From contig NZ_CAMZOF010000006.1 in assembly GCF_947331435.1 (NCBI RefSeq), positions 496,001 through 560,000 of the forward strand: 64,000 nucleotides of DNA, in the 5' to 3' direction. The DNA is from Pelagibius sp. Alg239-R121 (GTDB lineage: Bacteria > Pseudomonadota > Alphaproteobacteria > Kiloniellales > Kiloniellaceae). This document shows, in pieces, positions 8,961 to 18,420 of this stretch. Made by a program: the position numbers and the translations under genes. Numbering within the stretch: the first letter of the stretch is position 1; each line of letters starts with the position of its first letter. The notes under the pieces were generated by a model. That model was not told where the DNA came from. It was given only the letters and a program-made list of their open reading frames with translations, and made no database searches.

Positions 8961-10529
8961 CTATATGCCGAGTGCTTGCGGCCGGCGGCGGCGCAGCCAG
9001 GTCACAACGAGTAGACGCGTAAGCATGATTGCCGTGAACATGGAGGTCACAAGGCCTATCGCCAGGGTGACAGCGAAGCCCTTGATCGGTCCGGTTCCGA
9101 ACTGAAGCAGCAATAGGGCCGCGATCAATGTCGTAAGGTTAGAGTCGACAATTGTGGTCAAGGCCCGGCGGTAACCCGCATCAATCGCAGAAATCGGACT
9201 TCGCCCGTTCCCCGCTTCTTCACGGATGCGTTCAAAAATCAGGACGTTGGCATCAACGGCCATACCGATGGTCAGCACGATACCGGCAATTCCGGGCAGC
9301 GTCAGGGTCGCGCCCAGGCCGGATAGCGCCGCAAGGATCAGGACCAGGTTCATGACGAGAGCGACATTCGCCATGAGCCCAAACAGTCCGTACGTCACTG
9401 CCATGAAGATGATCACCAGGATAAGGCCGAGAACACTGGCAAATTCGCCCGCTCGGATTTGGTCAGCCCCCAAGCCCGGGCCCACGGAACGCTCTTCGAG
9501 AAACGCGATCGATGCCGGCAATGCGCCGGCCCGCAGCAGCAGAGCCAGCTCCTGGGTCTGGTCCAGGGTGAAACTGCCCGAGATGATGCCCCGGCCGTCT
9601 AAAATCGGTGACCGGATGACCGGCGCTGAGACAACCTTGTCATCCAGAACAATGGCAAATGGCCGTCCGACGTTGTTCTTCGTCGCGTCGCCAAAGCGTT
9701 TTGCGCCCGAGGAATCGAACGCGAAACTGACCACGGGCTGCCCATCCTGAAAGGTGGCCTGTGCGTCGACCAGGGTCTCGCCGCCGACGATAACGCGCTT
9801 CTTGATCACGTAACGCTGGGTTCCGCCCGAAACATCGGATTCATCGGCGAGCAGAAACTCCGACCCGGGAGGCGCGCTGCGGGCACCGGGATTGGCGTTT
9901 TCGTCGACAAATCGGAAGGTCAACTTCGCGGTTTTTTCGATTTTCCGCTTGGCATCTTCGGTATTCTGAACCCCTGGTAACTGGATCAGAATTCGGTCTT
10001 CACCCTGGCTTTGTATCGAGAGTTCAACCGTGCCGTTGGGATTGAGTCGGCGGCCGATGACTTCAATCGCCTGTTCAAGCACACTGCCGCGCCTGCGTTG
10101 CTTTACGGCATCGGAGTCGGTGATGTCGAAGATGCCATCGCTTTGAGTGATCAGCGATTCCGGGGCAAGATTGCGTAGGAGTTCACGTGCTCGCGCAATG
10201 TTTTCGTCGCTTGGATCGGTCAGTTGAAAGGTGACGTCATCGCCCTTCGTGCCGAGTTCGACGTAACCCAGTTTCTCGCGCCGAAGGTCCGGGCGAAGCG
10301 AATCGACCAGGTTTTCGGCCTGTTCCGCGAAAACCGAATTTACGTCAACCTCCAGCAGCAAATAGGACCCGCCCTGAAGATCAAGACCCAGATTGATCTG
10401 ATCCTTGGGAACCCAGCCCGGCACCTCCTGGAGCGTCTCGTGTTTAAAGAGATTCGGCGAGGCGAAGAAAATACCGCCGATCAACACCAGAAGCGTGAGA
10501 ATGACCTGCCAGCGTGGAATGTGAACCAT
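8961..10529 (-). CDS. secD: Protein translocase subunit SecD
   Basis: SecD forms the large periplasmic-domain half of the SecDF translocation motor. The 522-residue product has an N-terminal membrane helix, LGLDLQGGSYLLLEVD after it, a long periplasmic P1 domain, and a C-terminal bundle of membrane helices with LTIGMAVDANVLIFERIREE, the signature of the family. The start ATG at 10529 lies 27 bp after the yajC stop. Motifs and length fit an intact gene. Confidence 0.97.
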   Translation of the reverse strand: MVHIPRWQVILTLLVLIGGIFFASPNLFKHETLQEVPGWVPKDQINLGLDLQGGSYLLLEVDVNSVFAEQAENLVDSLRPDLRREKLGYVELGTKGDDVTFQLTDPSDENIARARELLRNLAPESLITQSDGIFDITDSDAVKQRRRGSVLEQAIEVIGRRLNPNGTVELSIQSQGEDRILIQLPGVQNTEDAKRKIEKTAKLTFRFVDENANPGARSAPPGSEFLLADESDVSGGTQRYVIKKRVIVGGETLVDAQATFQDGQPVVSFAFDSSGAKRFGDATKNNVGRPFAIVLDDKVVSAPVIRSPILDGRGIISGSFTLDQTQELALLLRAGALPASIAFLEERSVGPGLGADQIRAGEFASVLGLILVIIFMAVTYGLFGLMANVALVMNLVLILAALSGLGATLTLPGIAGIVLTIGMAVDANVLIFERIREEAGNGRSPISAIDAGYRRALTTIVDSNLTTLIAALLLLQFGTGPIKGFAVTLAIGLVTSMFTAIMLTRLLVVTWLRRRRPQALGI

Positions 10530-10556
10530 TGCGCGGAAAACCCGGAGTTATTTTGC

Positions 10557-10976
10557 TTAGCTTTTGGAGTCGGCCGAATCGCCGTCATCGGCGACCTCGG
10601 CGTCTTTGTCCTTCGACCCTTTTTTGCCGCCTTTTGCTTTGCCGGCTGGGGCTTTATCGGACACAGGTTCGGTCTTGGACAGAACCTCCTGGACCATACT
10701 CCGCACGATCCGTACCCGTACGCCCTCGGAGATTTCCACCTGGACCTCCGTGTCGTTGATTACCTTGGACACGGTGCCAATCATGCCACCGCCGGTAACG
10801 ACCCGGTCACCTCGTCGCAGAGCTTCAACCATCGCCTTGTGTTGTTTGACTTTTTTCTGCTGCGGACGAATGAGCAAAAAGTAAAAAACGACGAAAATCA
10901 GAACCAGCGGCAGAATGCTCGTTAAAGCCGAAGCGCCGCCGCCTGCGGCCTGTGCAAATACCGGCACAATGTTCAT
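10557..10976 (-). CDS. yajC: Preprotein translocase accessory subunit YajC
   Basis: YajC is a small single-pass inner-membrane protein bound to SecDF. The product begins MNIVPVFAQAAGGG, has one hydrophobic helix (LPLVLIFVVFYFLLIRPQQKK, in which IRPQQKK is characteristic), then a small cytoplasmic domain with LRRGDRVVTGGGMIG. The C terminus is a charged Lys/Asp/Ser-rich tail of about 35 residues. I chose the ATG at 10976 because YajC normally begins close to its membrane helix. It is the first gene of the sec operon, with 467 bp of non-coding DNA upstream. Confidence 0.93.
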   Translation of the reverse strand: MNIVPVFAQAAGGGASALTSILPLVLIFVVFYFLLIRPQQKKVKQHKAMVEALRRGDRVVTGGGMIGTVSKVINDTEVQVEISEGVRVRIVRSMVQEVLSKTEPVSDKAPAGKAKGGKKGSKDKDAEVADDGDSADSKS

Positions 10977-11168
10977 ATAGAAAACTCCCCTAACTCTCCG
11001 GCCCCGGTCTCGAAGCCGTAACACTCTCGCACCAACGCGTACACAGGGGGCGCCGATACGCCAGTAACCCTGAAAAATGGCAGCCGGACTATAGCCATAC
11101 CTTGACGAATTGCAACGTCCGTCAATCCTTCAGAGTACGATCGTTCTTGGCGGAACCCGTCCTGACGG

Positions 11169-11247
11169 CGAATCGTCCTCAAACTACGTGATGGAGAGAC
11201 TGATTCACGTTTTTCACTGATCCAGTGAAAAACGATCGGACTCTCAC
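11169..11247. repeat. Dispersed palindromic intergenic repeat, copy A
   Basis: A segment of about 79 bp that is clearly similar to 27942-28020. It begins GAATCGTCCTC, contains CTGATTCACGTTT and ends in AAACGATCGGACTC. Its core is a perfect hairpin: CGTTTTTCACTG (11208-11219), ATC, CAGTGAAAAACG (11223-11234). The rest of the 467-bp space between yajC and the DUF815 gene (10977-11443) has no gene that I can support. It must hold the sec operon promoter. Confidence 0.75.
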
Positions 11248-11443
11248 GCTCGTAACATCGGTGCTTTGTAACAATTGACCTCACCAGCGCCCATAGCTAG
11301 GGTCGCGACGACCTTGAAACATCAGTTATGCACCCGTTGCCGCCTGCGGTCAGAGACCCGATAAAGCGTTGGCGGCATGCGGCCTGATTCCGAAGGGCTC
11401 AGCCCGGGTTCCTCTCCATATTGGCTTTCTTTACGGCATTACC

Positions 11444-12331
11444 ATGAGCGACAGCAAAATTGATGACCTTGCCCCTCTTCTGAACCGCATTGCGGTCGCT
11501 CTTGAGCGTCTTGCGCCGCCCGAACCCCTGTCGGCTTCACTGTCCGATGCGGATGCTTTTGTCTGGCTGGCAGAGCATGACTCGCTTGAGGCCATCGACA
11601 AGGTCAGCCGGGTGGATTTTGAGCTGTTGCAGGGCATTGACCGGCAGAGCGATATCCTGCTCGACAATACCCGGCGCTTTGCGCAGGGATTCCCGGCCAA
11701 CAACGCTCTGCTGTGGGGGGCGCGCGGTATGGGCAAGAGTTCCCTGGTCAAGGCGGTTCATGCGACGGTAAATCGTGAAATCGAACGGGATCCGGGAGCC
11801 CAAGCAGAGGCGCTCGCTTTGGTGGAGATCCACCGGGAGGATATTCCCTCCCTGCCCCGTTTGCTGCAGCGCCTGCGGACGTCAGGCCGTCCTTGCATCC
11901 TCTTTTGCGACGACCTCAGCTTCGATGGCGATGATTCGACCTATAAGTCGCTTAAAGGCGTGCTGGAAGGCGGAATCGAGGGCCGTCCGGCGAACGTCAT
12001 CTTCTACGCCACTTCCAACCGGCGCCACCTCATGGCCCGGGACATGATTGAAAACGAGCGCTCGACGGCGATCCACACCTCTGAAGCGGTTGAGGAAAAG
12101 GTCAGCCTGTCGGATCGATTCGGCTTGTGGCTCGGCTTCCACAACTGCGATCAGGATACCTACTTCGCCATGATCGAAGGTTACGCCAAGCGCCACGGCC
12201 TCTCGCTTCCGATCGATCAGCTTCGGGCAGAATCCAAGGAATGGTCTATCACCCGGGGCAGCCGCTCAGGCCGGGTCGCCTGGCAGTACATACAGGATCT
12301 AGCGGGCCGCCTGGGCAAACACCTGGATTGA
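11444..12331 (+). CDS. DUF815 family AAA+ ATPase
   Basis: The product is a P-loop ATPase of the DUF815 family. Walker A is GARGMGKSS near residue 91, Walker B is in CILFCDDLSF, and a sensor-like segment VIFYATSNRRHL follows. The family resembles bacterial AAA+ loaders, but its role is unknown. The frame is open from 11369, but the ATG at 11444 (MSDSKIDDLAPLL) gives the normal family N terminus. It converges with the LysM/M23 gene with a gap of about 38 bp. It often lies next to yajC-secDF in alphaproteobacteria. Confidence 0.85.
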   Translation: MSDSKIDDLAPLLNRIAVALERLAPPEPLSASLSDADAFVWLAEHDSLEAIDKVSRVDFELLQGIDRQSDILLDNTRRFAQGFPANNALLWGARGMGKSSLVKAVHATVNREIERDPGAQAEALALVEIHREDIPSLPRLLQRLRTSGRPCILFCDDLSFDGDDSTYKSLKGVLEGGIEGRPANVIFYATSNRRHLMARDMIENERSTAIHTSEAVEEKVSLSDRFGLWLGFHNCDQDTYFAMIEGYAKRHGLSLPIDQLRAESKEWSITRGSRSGRVAWQYIQDLAGRLGKHLD

Positions 12332-12369
12332 GCCCTCTTCTGCCCCAACTTGGACAAAAGACTCGGTAC

Positions 12370-13815
12370 CTATAGTTTCGCCTGCTGTTTTCCGAGCAGT
12401 TTTCGGGGATCGACGGCACGGGTACCCTGGCGGATCTCGAAGTGGAGTTGTGGCTTCGAGACATTGCCGGTCCGGCCTACTTTGGCGATTTCCTGCCCGC
12501 GTTTTACGGTTTGCCCGCGTTTGACCAGTACCTCGCCGAGGTGGGCGTAGGCCGTCACCCAGCCGTCTGCATGCCTGATCAGAAGCAAACGCCCGAAACC
12601 GCGCAACTCGTTGCCGGAGTAGGCAATGACGCCATTTTCGGCGGCGCGAACGATGGTGCCCGACGCGGCTTCTATGTTGATACCGTCGTTGTGGACTCCG
12701 CCTCCTTTGCTGCCGAATGGGGACAGAACCTTACCGCGCAGCGGCCAACGGAACTTGCTGCTCGAACGCGGCGGCGGCTTGGGAACACCGGCGGGCGGGC
12801 GGCGCGTGGGTTCTGGAGGTTTTACGCGTGCCGTCTGAGGTTTCGCGGCCTGCGGCGTTGCAGCGGGCTTGGGCGCCGTTTTGGGTTGAGATTCCGCGCT
12901 TGTTCGTGGTTTGGACGCAGGTACGGGTACGGCGGGCTTTGTCTGAACCGACGCGGTCTGTTCGGGGCGTGACTCTACGGCTCCGCTTGCAGGTTGCGGC
13001 GTTGCAACGCTTTGAGGCGCTGTCACGGCCGGAGTTGGCGCCTGAGGAGTCGCGGCTGCAAAGGCATTGTTGGAGCCCGGCAGGTTCAGTACCTGTCCAA
13101 CCGAGATACGATAAGGTGGCGGAATTCGGTTTTGCTGAACCAGACTGCGAATATCAATACGGTAACGCCTTGAAATGGCATAAACCGTCTCGCCGCGTGT
13201 GACGATATGGCGGGTTGGGATCGGAACAACCAGGCGCTGTCCCTTTGAGAGCTTGTAGGGCGGCCCAAGGCGATTGGATTCCAGGAGCGAGCGAATTGGC
13301 ACGTTGAGCTTCCGTGCGATTGAAAAGACGTTTTCGCCCTGCTGCACGATGTAGGATCCTGCCGCCGGGGTTGGGACCGGAGCCGGGCGTGGTACGGGGC
13401 TGGCTGCTTGCTGGAGCGGCGCGCTCGGTGGGTCGGTTACCCGTTGTGAAGGAACGCCTGGTTTCGGTGTCGGCCTGGGCGCTGTTTGCGCTACCGCACC
13501 GCTGTTCTGCGGCACGGTCTCTACGGTCTGCTGAATCTTGGCAGGCCGCGGATTCCGCCGCGGCAACGGCAAAGCCGCGACAGCCACCGTTTTAGGCGTG
13601 CTTACCACGCTGCTTGGCACGCTTGCCGGGTTTCGCTTTAGGGCAAATTCGAAGGGTACGGCCGGTTTGCGCTTTGGAATCGGGGCAGGTTCCGGTGGAG
13701 TCGGCAGAGTCGAAACTCTTGTGCCCCCGGCGCAGGAGGCCACGAGCATCGCCGCCGCGGCGACCGCAGCGATTTTGACCCACGGGCGGGATCTGCGCCT
13801 AGCAGGTCGCGTCAT
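12370..13815 (-). CDS. NlpD-like lipoprotein: two LysM domains plus M23 peptidase domain
   Basis: The protein of 481 residues starts with a basic, hydrophobic signal and a lipobox (LVASCAGG), so it is probably an envelope lipoprotein. Two LysM peptidoglycan-binding repeats follow (YIVQQGENVFSIARKLNV and HIVTRGETVYAISRRYRI). A long Pro/Ala/Thr/Lys-rich linker comes next, and then an M23 (LytM) domain with GVHNDGINIEAASGT and HADGWVTAYAHLGEV. The first metal-binding motif reads HNDGINIE instead of the usual HxGxD, and the final HxH is LHFEIR. The domain may therefore be a non-catalytic NlpD/EnvC-type amidase activator. It overlaps pcm by 4 bp. Confidence 0.88.
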   Translation of the reverse strand: MTRPARRRSRPWVKIAAVAAAAMLVASCAGGTRVSTLPTPPEPAPIPKRKPAVPFEFALKRNPASVPSSVVSTPKTVAVAALPLPRRNPRPAKIQQTVETVPQNSGAVAQTAPRPTPKPGVPSQRVTDPPSAPLQQAASPVPRPAPVPTPAAGSYIVQQGENVFSIARKLNVPIRSLLESNRLGPPYKLSKGQRLVVPIPTRHIVTRGETVYAISRRYRIDIRSLVQQNRIPPPYRISVGQVLNLPGSNNAFAAATPQAPTPAVTAPQSVATPQPASGAVESRPEQTASVQTKPAVPVPASKPRTSAESQPKTAPKPAATPQAAKPQTARVKPPEPTRRPPAGVPKPPPRSSSKFRWPLRGKVLSPFGSKGGGVHNDGINIEAASGTIVRAAENGVIAYSGNELRGFGRLLLIRHADGWVTAYAHLGEVLVKRGQTVKRGQEIAKVGRTGNVSKPQLHFEIRQGTRAVDPRKLLGKQQAKL

Positions 13816-14489
13816 GTGCCGGACTGGGCCGCTTTCTGCGGTTCCGCGGCCGCCTCCGGTAACTGGCCTTCGATCAGCGGGACGAATTTAACATCTCCCA
13901 GGCTTTCTTCGAACACGCCGTCTTCCGTTCGGGTTAAACGTACCAATTCTTGCGTGCGACTGGAACGGGAGATCGGAAGGATCAGAATTCCGTTGATCGC
14001 CAACTGGTCCACCAGGTCGCTCGGGATCGTATCGGCGGCTGCCGTCACAATAATGCGCTCAAACGGCGCTTGTGCCGGCCAGCCACGCGAACCATCGCCG
14101 ACATGTGTGGTGATATTATGGAGACGCAAGTCCGAGAAGCGGCTTTCCGCGCTGCGCATCAGCTCTCGATAGCGCTCGATGGTATAGAGACGCCGGCAAA
14201 GCCGCGACAGTATTGCGGCCTGATAGCCTGAGCCGGTCCCGATTTCCAGCACCTTCATACGCCGGGTGACCTGGAGGGATTGGGTCATCAGTGCGACCAC
14301 CTGCGGCTGACTGAGGGTCTGGCCGTGGCCGATCGGCAGCGTCCGGTTATCGTAGGACTGGTGCTGAAAAGGTGGTGGGACAAAATCCTCGCGCGGAATC
14401 CGCTCGATCGCAGACAGCACATTAGTGTCCGCGATTCCGCCGCGGCGCAATTCCATGATCAGACGGATTTTGCGGGCAGCGATGGTCAC
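13812..14489 (-). CDS. pcm: Protein-L-isoaspartate O-methyltransferase
   Basis: Pcm methylates L-isoaspartyl residues that form by damage in ageing proteins, starting their repair; it uses S-adenosylmethionine. The 225-residue product has the substrate motif PIGHGQTLSQPQVVA, including the conserved Ser, and the SAM-binding VLEIGTGSGYQAAIL. The start is a GTG at 14489 that overlaps the surE stop by 4 bp. The gene stop overlaps the NlpD-like gene. The order surE-pcm-nlpD is a classic stationary-phase stress cluster. A divergent paralogue lies at 40050-40706. Confidence 0.95.
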   Translation of the reverse strand: MTIAARKIRLIMELRRGGIADTNVLSAIERIPREDFVPPPFQHQSYDNRTLPIGHGQTLSQPQVVALMTQSLQVTRRMKVLEIGTGSGYQAAILSRLCRRLYTIERYRELMRSAESRFSDLRLHNITTHVGDGSRGWPAQAPFERIIVTAAADTIPSDLVDQLAINGILILPISRSSRTQELVRLTRTEDGVFEESLGDVKFVPLIEGQLPEAAAEPQKAAQSGT

Positions 14490-15268
14490 GCAAAAAGATC
14501 CGTTAAGGTTTGCATGCTTTGGGTATGGGTCAGATCAAGATGAAGGGGCGTCACAGAAATGGCGCCCTCTTCTATCGCCGTCAGGTCAGCGTTCTCATCC
14601 GAGCTTGAATGGCTGAGGAATTGTCCGACCCAAACGTATGGGCGCCCGCTGGGATCCACACCGTCCACCAGATCCGTTCCCAGGTCCCGGCGGCCTTGAC
14701 GGCAGATCCGCACGCCATTGACCGCGTCGGGCGAAACTGCCGGAAAATTGACGTTGACCAGGAGCTCCGACGACCAGGTCATGCTCGAGAGACGCCGGAC
14801 AATATCAGGACCGAACCGGGCGGGAACGTCCCAGGAGATCTTTTCATCCTTGCTCCGGACCTGACTGAAGGCAATCGCGCGGCTGCCCAGCAATGCCGCC
14901 TCCATTGCTGCCGCCACAGTGCCTGAATAGGTCACATCCTCGCCCAAATTGGCGCCATGATTGATCCCGGAAAGTACCAGATCTGCGGGCCGGTCCTTGA
15001 GCAACTTCTTCATTGCCACCAGCACGCAGTCGGTCGGCGTCCCGTCGATGGAGTAGCGCTTATCGGACAGCCGGCGGCTGCGCAACGGCCGGCGCAGGGT
15101 CAGCGAGTGGCTGGTGGCCGATTGTTCGCTCTCGGGTGCAACCACCCAGACATCGTCAGTAAGTTCCCGCGCAATGCTTTCCAGGGCCGACAGACCCGGG
15201 GCGTGAATGCCGTCGTCATTGGTTACGAGGATCCGCGCTCCCGCGAGGTCTAAGCTGCCATTAGCCAT
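14486..15268 (-). CDS. surE: 5'/3'-nucleotidase SurE
   Basis: SurE is a metal-dependent phosphatase acting on nucleoside monophosphates and short polyphosphates, linked to stationary-phase survival. The 260-residue product has the N-terminal [14 protein letters not shown] motif with the metal-binding Asp pair, the conserved SATSHSLTL segment and [18 protein letters not shown]. It overlaps serS by 8 bp at its start and pcm by 4 bp at its end, which implies translational coupling in a serS-surE-pcm-nlpD operon. Confidence 0.96.
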   Translation of the reverse strand: MANGSLDLAGARILVTNDDGIHAPGLSALESIARELTDDVWVVAPESEQSATSHSLTLRRPLRSRRLSDKRYSIDGTPTDCVLVAMKKLLKDRPADLVLSGINHGANLGEDVTYSGTVAAAMEAALLGSRAIAFSQVRSKDEKISWDVPARFGPDIVRRLSSMTWSSELLVNVNFPAVSPDAVNGVRICRQGRRDLGTDLVDGVDPSGRPYVWVGQFLSHSSSDENADLTAIEEGAISVTPLHLDLTHTQSMQTLTDLFA

Positions 15269-16538
15269 CTGCGCGCAGAACCTCCATGCCGCCGGTATAG
15301 GGACGCAGGGCTTCCGGTATGATTACGGAGCCATCCGCCTGCTGATAATTTTCCACTACAGCGATCAGGCAGCGTCCGACTGCCACGCCCGAACCGTTAA
15401 GTGTATGGACAAAGGAAGTGCCTTTTTCCCCGGCTTTGCGGAAGCGCGCTTTCATCCGGCGGGCCTGGAAATCACCACAGGTCGAACAGCTCGAGATCTC
15501 ACGGTAGGCATTTTGGCCGGGCAGCCATACTTCGATATCGTGGGTCCGGCGTGCGCCAAAGCCCATATCGCCGGTCGAAAGCACCATCACCCGATATGGA
15601 AGTCCAAGATGTTTAAGTACCTCTTCGGCGCAGCCGGTCATGCGCTCCAACTCGGCATCGGAGTCGTCGGGATGAACCACTGACACCAGTTCGGTCTTTT
15701 CAAACTGATGCTGGCGCAGCATGCCCCGAGTGTCCTTACCGGCAGCACCCGCTTCCGAGCGGAAGCACGGCGTGAGGGCCGTCACCCGGACCGGTAGCTC
15801 TTCCGCATCCATGATGCTGTCGGCCGCCAGATTGGTCAGCGGGACCTCCGCCGTCGGGATCAGCCACAGGCCGTCCTCAGTCCGGAAGGAATCCTCTCCG
15901 AACTTGGGAAGCTGTCCAGTGCCGTAAAGTACGTGATCACGGACTAAAAGCGGCGGAATCACCTCGGTGTAGCCATGTTCGCGCGTGTGCAGATCGAGCA
16001 TGAACTGCCCGAGGGCGCGATGCAGCCGCGCCATTGCGCTGCGCATGACAACAAAACGCGAACCCGAAAGTCTTGCCGCGGCTTCGAAATCCATCAAGCC
16101 AAGTGCTTCACCGATCTCGAAATGCTGTTTCGGCTCGAAATCGAAATTTCTAAGCTCACCTTCCGTACGCAGGCAGACATTGGCCGCCTCGTCCGGTCCA
16201 TCGGGGATATCGTCCCTGGGCAGATTTGGAAGACCCGAGAGGATGCCATCAAGCTCCTCCCCGCCCGCCTTTTCGGTGTCCTCGAGCGAAGCCATGCGGG
16301 ACTTGATGTCTGCGACCTCGGCAATCAGCGTATCGGCGGATTCGCCGTTCTTTTTTGCCATGCCGATGGATTTGGAAGCTTCGTTCCGCCGCGTTTGCAG
16401 TTCCTGCAGTTGCGTTTGCGTCTCTCGACGCTTGGCATCCAGCGCGATGATGCGTTCCGCCATCGGGGCGACGTCCCGTCTGGCCAGGCCGGCATCGAAT
16501 GCGTCCGGATGTTCGCGGATCCATCTCAGGTCGAACAT
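15261..16538 (-). CDS. serS: Seryl-tRNA synthetase
   Basis: SerS charges tRNA-Ser with serine. The 425-residue product has an N-terminal long antiparallel coiled coil (about residues 25-105), which in this family contacts the tRNA variable arm. The class II catalytic core follows, with motif 2 in [24 protein letters not shown] and motif 3 [16 protein letters not shown]. Length and motifs are normal. It leads into surE by an 8-bp overlap; about 140 bp separate it from tatC upstream. Confidence 0.97.
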   Translation of the reverse strand: MFDLRWIREHPDAFDAGLARRDVAPMAERIIALDAKRRETQTQLQELQTRRNEASKSIGMAKKNGESADTLIAEVADIKSRMASLEDTEKAGGEELDGILSGLPNLPRDDIPDGPDEAANVCLRTEGELRNFDFEPKQHFEIGEALGLMDFEAAARLSGSRFVVMRSAMARLHRALGQFMLDLHTREHGYTEVIPPLLVRDHVLYGTGQLPKFGEDSFRTEDGLWLIPTAEVPLTNLAADSIMDAEELPVRVTALTPCFRSEAGAAGKDTRGMLRQHQFEKTELVSVVHPDDSDAELERMTGCAEEVLKHLGLPYRVMVLSTGDMGFGARRTHDIEVWLPGQNAYREISSCSTCGDFQARRMKARFRKAGEKGTSFVHTLNGSGVAVGRCLIAVVENYQQADGSVIIPEALRPYTGGMEVLRADG

Positions 16539-16679
16539 GGGTTTCTAATCGCTCGTTAAGGGTTGTAAACCATATCGTTGCCTGACTTATACGGCCTCGA
16601 ATGAGTCACGTCCATGCCCTTGCAGGCACTTTATCAAGCGGTTATGTCGCGGGGGCTATGAATGGGCGGCAGCCTGCTT

Positions 16680-17495
16680 TTAGGCTGTTCCGGAGCCGTC
16701 TCCATCTTCGGCAGCCTGCTCAGCTTCGCGCTTCTTCTCGACCATGCGAGCCAGGAGAATCGAAACCTCGTAGAGCAGAATGATGGGAATAGCCAAGAGC
16801 AGCTGGCTGATCGGATCCGGCGGCGTAAAGATCGCTGCAACGATGAACACGCCGACAATAGCGTATTTGCGTTTTGCGGCCATACCGGCGGAGGTCGCAA
16901 TCCCCACCCTTGCCATGAGGGTCATCAAGACGGGAAGTTCGAAGCAGATACCAAAAGCGAAAATCAGCTTCATCAACAAGGCGAGGTATTGATCAACCTT
17001 GGTTTCCAGCTCAATCGCCAGCGACCCCGACGTTGCCGTCTTTTCGTAGCCGACGAAAAACTCGAGGGCGACCGGGAAGATCACGTAGTAAACCAGCGCG
17101 CCGCCGATGAAAAACAGGATTGGCGTAGCGATCAGAAAAGGTGCAATGGCGCTCTTTTCGTTATTGTACAGTCCCGGTGCCACGAACAGCCAGATCTGCG
17201 TCAGAAACACAGGCACGCAGACAAAAGCGGCGCCAAAGAAGGCCACTTTGACATAAGTGAAGAAAACTTCAGTCGGATCGGTGAAGATTAGGCGTCGTTC
17301 CTGCCCTGTGGTCTCCCGTTGGAGGAGGACATCGGCCAGCGGTTGCGTGAGGAACTCGAAGATCGGTTCCGATACGGCAAAACACGCGACAAAGGCGACC
17401 AGCAGTATCACGACGCATATCAACAGCCGCTTGCGTAACTCGATCAGATGATCGAGAAGCGGCATCTTGCTGGCGTCTATCGAGTTTTCAACCAC
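16680..17495 (-). CDS. tatC: Twin-arginine translocase subunit TatC
   Basis: TatC is the multi-spanning receptor of the Tat system for folded proteins. The 271-residue product has six hydrophobic segments and the family motifs MPLLDHLIELRKRLL near the N terminus and FAFGICFELPV in the middle. A charged C-terminal tail follows the last helix. Translation begins at a GTG at 17495, a few bases after the tatB stop. The order tatA-tatB-tatC is intact. Confidence 0.97.
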   Translation of the reverse strand: MVENSIDASKMPLLDHLIELRKRLLICVVILLVAFVACFAVSEPIFEFLTQPLADVLLQRETTGQERRLIFTDPTEVFFTYVKVAFFGAAFVCVPVFLTQIWLFVAPGLYNNEKSAIAPFLIATPILFFIGGALVYYVIFPVALEFFVGYEKTATSGSLAIELETKVDQYLALLMKLIFAFGICFELPVLMTLMARVGIATSAGMAAKRKYAIVGVFIVAAIFTPPDPISQLLLAIPIILLYEVSILLARMVEKKREAEQAAEDGDGSGTA

Positions 17496-17498
17496 GCT

Positions 17499-18023
17499 TT
17501 AGGCACTCTGCTTTGACGAATCGCTGCCCGGATCCGGGACTTTGGCAGCGGATACGGGCTCTACCACAGCTTCAGTAGCAGTATCGGCCACGGATTCCTC
17601 TGGTGGCGTCACTGAATGAGCCGGCGCGACTTGAGCAGGTTGTTTGACAATCGTTGCCTTTGGCCCATCGTTCTGAGACGCGCCGTCTTGAGCCGTGCCG
17701 CCGGCATCGCTGCCGGCATCCGACTTGGCGGTCTTTTCGACGTCCTTGATCTCATCCGTCATGCTTCCCGTGGGATCGACCGTATCGGCAATGATCTTAT
17801 TGGGGCTGAAATCGCGCGTTGCGTTAAGCGCTGTACGCGCATCGTCCAGATCCGCTTCGCGAACGATATCGTCCAGACCCGACTGGAACTCGCGCGCAAG
17901 GCCACGCGCCTTGCCAAACCAATGCGCGACCGTGCGCATGGTCCTTGGAAGTTCCTTGGGGCCGATAACGAGGAGGGCGATCACGGCCACAACCCCCATT
18001 TCGGCCCAGCCGATATCAAACAT
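17499..18023 (-). CDS. tatB: Sec-independent translocase subunit TatB
   Basis: TatB forms the substrate-receptor complex with TatC. The N terminus MFDIGWAEMGVVAVIALLVIGPKELP has the membrane helix and Gly-Pro hinge typical of TatB, with Glu8 in the helix. An amphipathic helix follows (LPRTMRTVAHWFGKARGLAREFQ). The C-terminal half is a low-complexity Ala/Asp/Pro/Val-rich tail that varies between species. It lies between tatA and tatC on the same strand. Confidence 0.94.
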   Translation of the reverse strand: MFDIGWAEMGVVAVIALLVIGPKELPRTMRTVAHWFGKARGLAREFQSGLDDIVREADLDDARTALNATRDFSPNKIIADTVDPTGSMTDEIKDVEKTAKSDAGSDAGGTAQDGASQNDGPKATIVKQPAQVAPAHSVTPPEESVADTATEAVVEPVSAAKVPDPGSDSSKQSA

Positions 18024-18082
18024 AGCTCTCTGCCGCGGATAGCTGTCGGATCGTTATGTGGTCTATGACGGGCTTCGCCGTA

Positions 18083-18325
18083 TCAACCGTTCGCCGCCTT
18101 GTCTTTTTCGGCGGTATTGCTGGCGACATCAGTTGCGCCATCTTCAATCGCCTTCTCAGCGGCGGTTTCGGTGTCTTTCTGACCTTCTTCCTTCAAGCCT
18201 TTTTTGAAGGCCTTGATGCCGGAGCCCGCGTCACCCATCAGCTTGCTCAGCTTTCCGCCGCCGCCAAAGAGGACGAGAACAACGACCAGCACGATAAGCC
18301 AATGCCAGATACTAAACGCACCCAT
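18083..18325 (-). CDS. tatA: Sec-independent translocase subunit TatA
   Basis: TatA polymerises to form the Tat protein-conducting pore. The 80-residue product has the short membrane helix [20 protein letters not shown] and the amphipathic helix [22 protein letters not shown], followed by a charged tail. The FGGGGKL hinge is a variant of the usual FG hinge. It is the first gene of tatABC, with about 95 bp to the ABC ATPase gene upstream. Confidence 0.95.
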   Translation of the reverse strand: MGAFSIWHWLIVLVVVLVLFGGGGKLSKLMGDAGSGIKAFKKGLKEEGQKDTETAAEKAIEDGATDVASNTAEKDKAANG

Positions 18326-18420
18326 TCGGAGCTCTCCTCAGAGTTCAATCACTATTGTTGTTTCCTGGGCGGACTATCGCAAAATCGTTCGCCTGCCGCA
18401 ACGCTTCTTGCGCCTGCCCA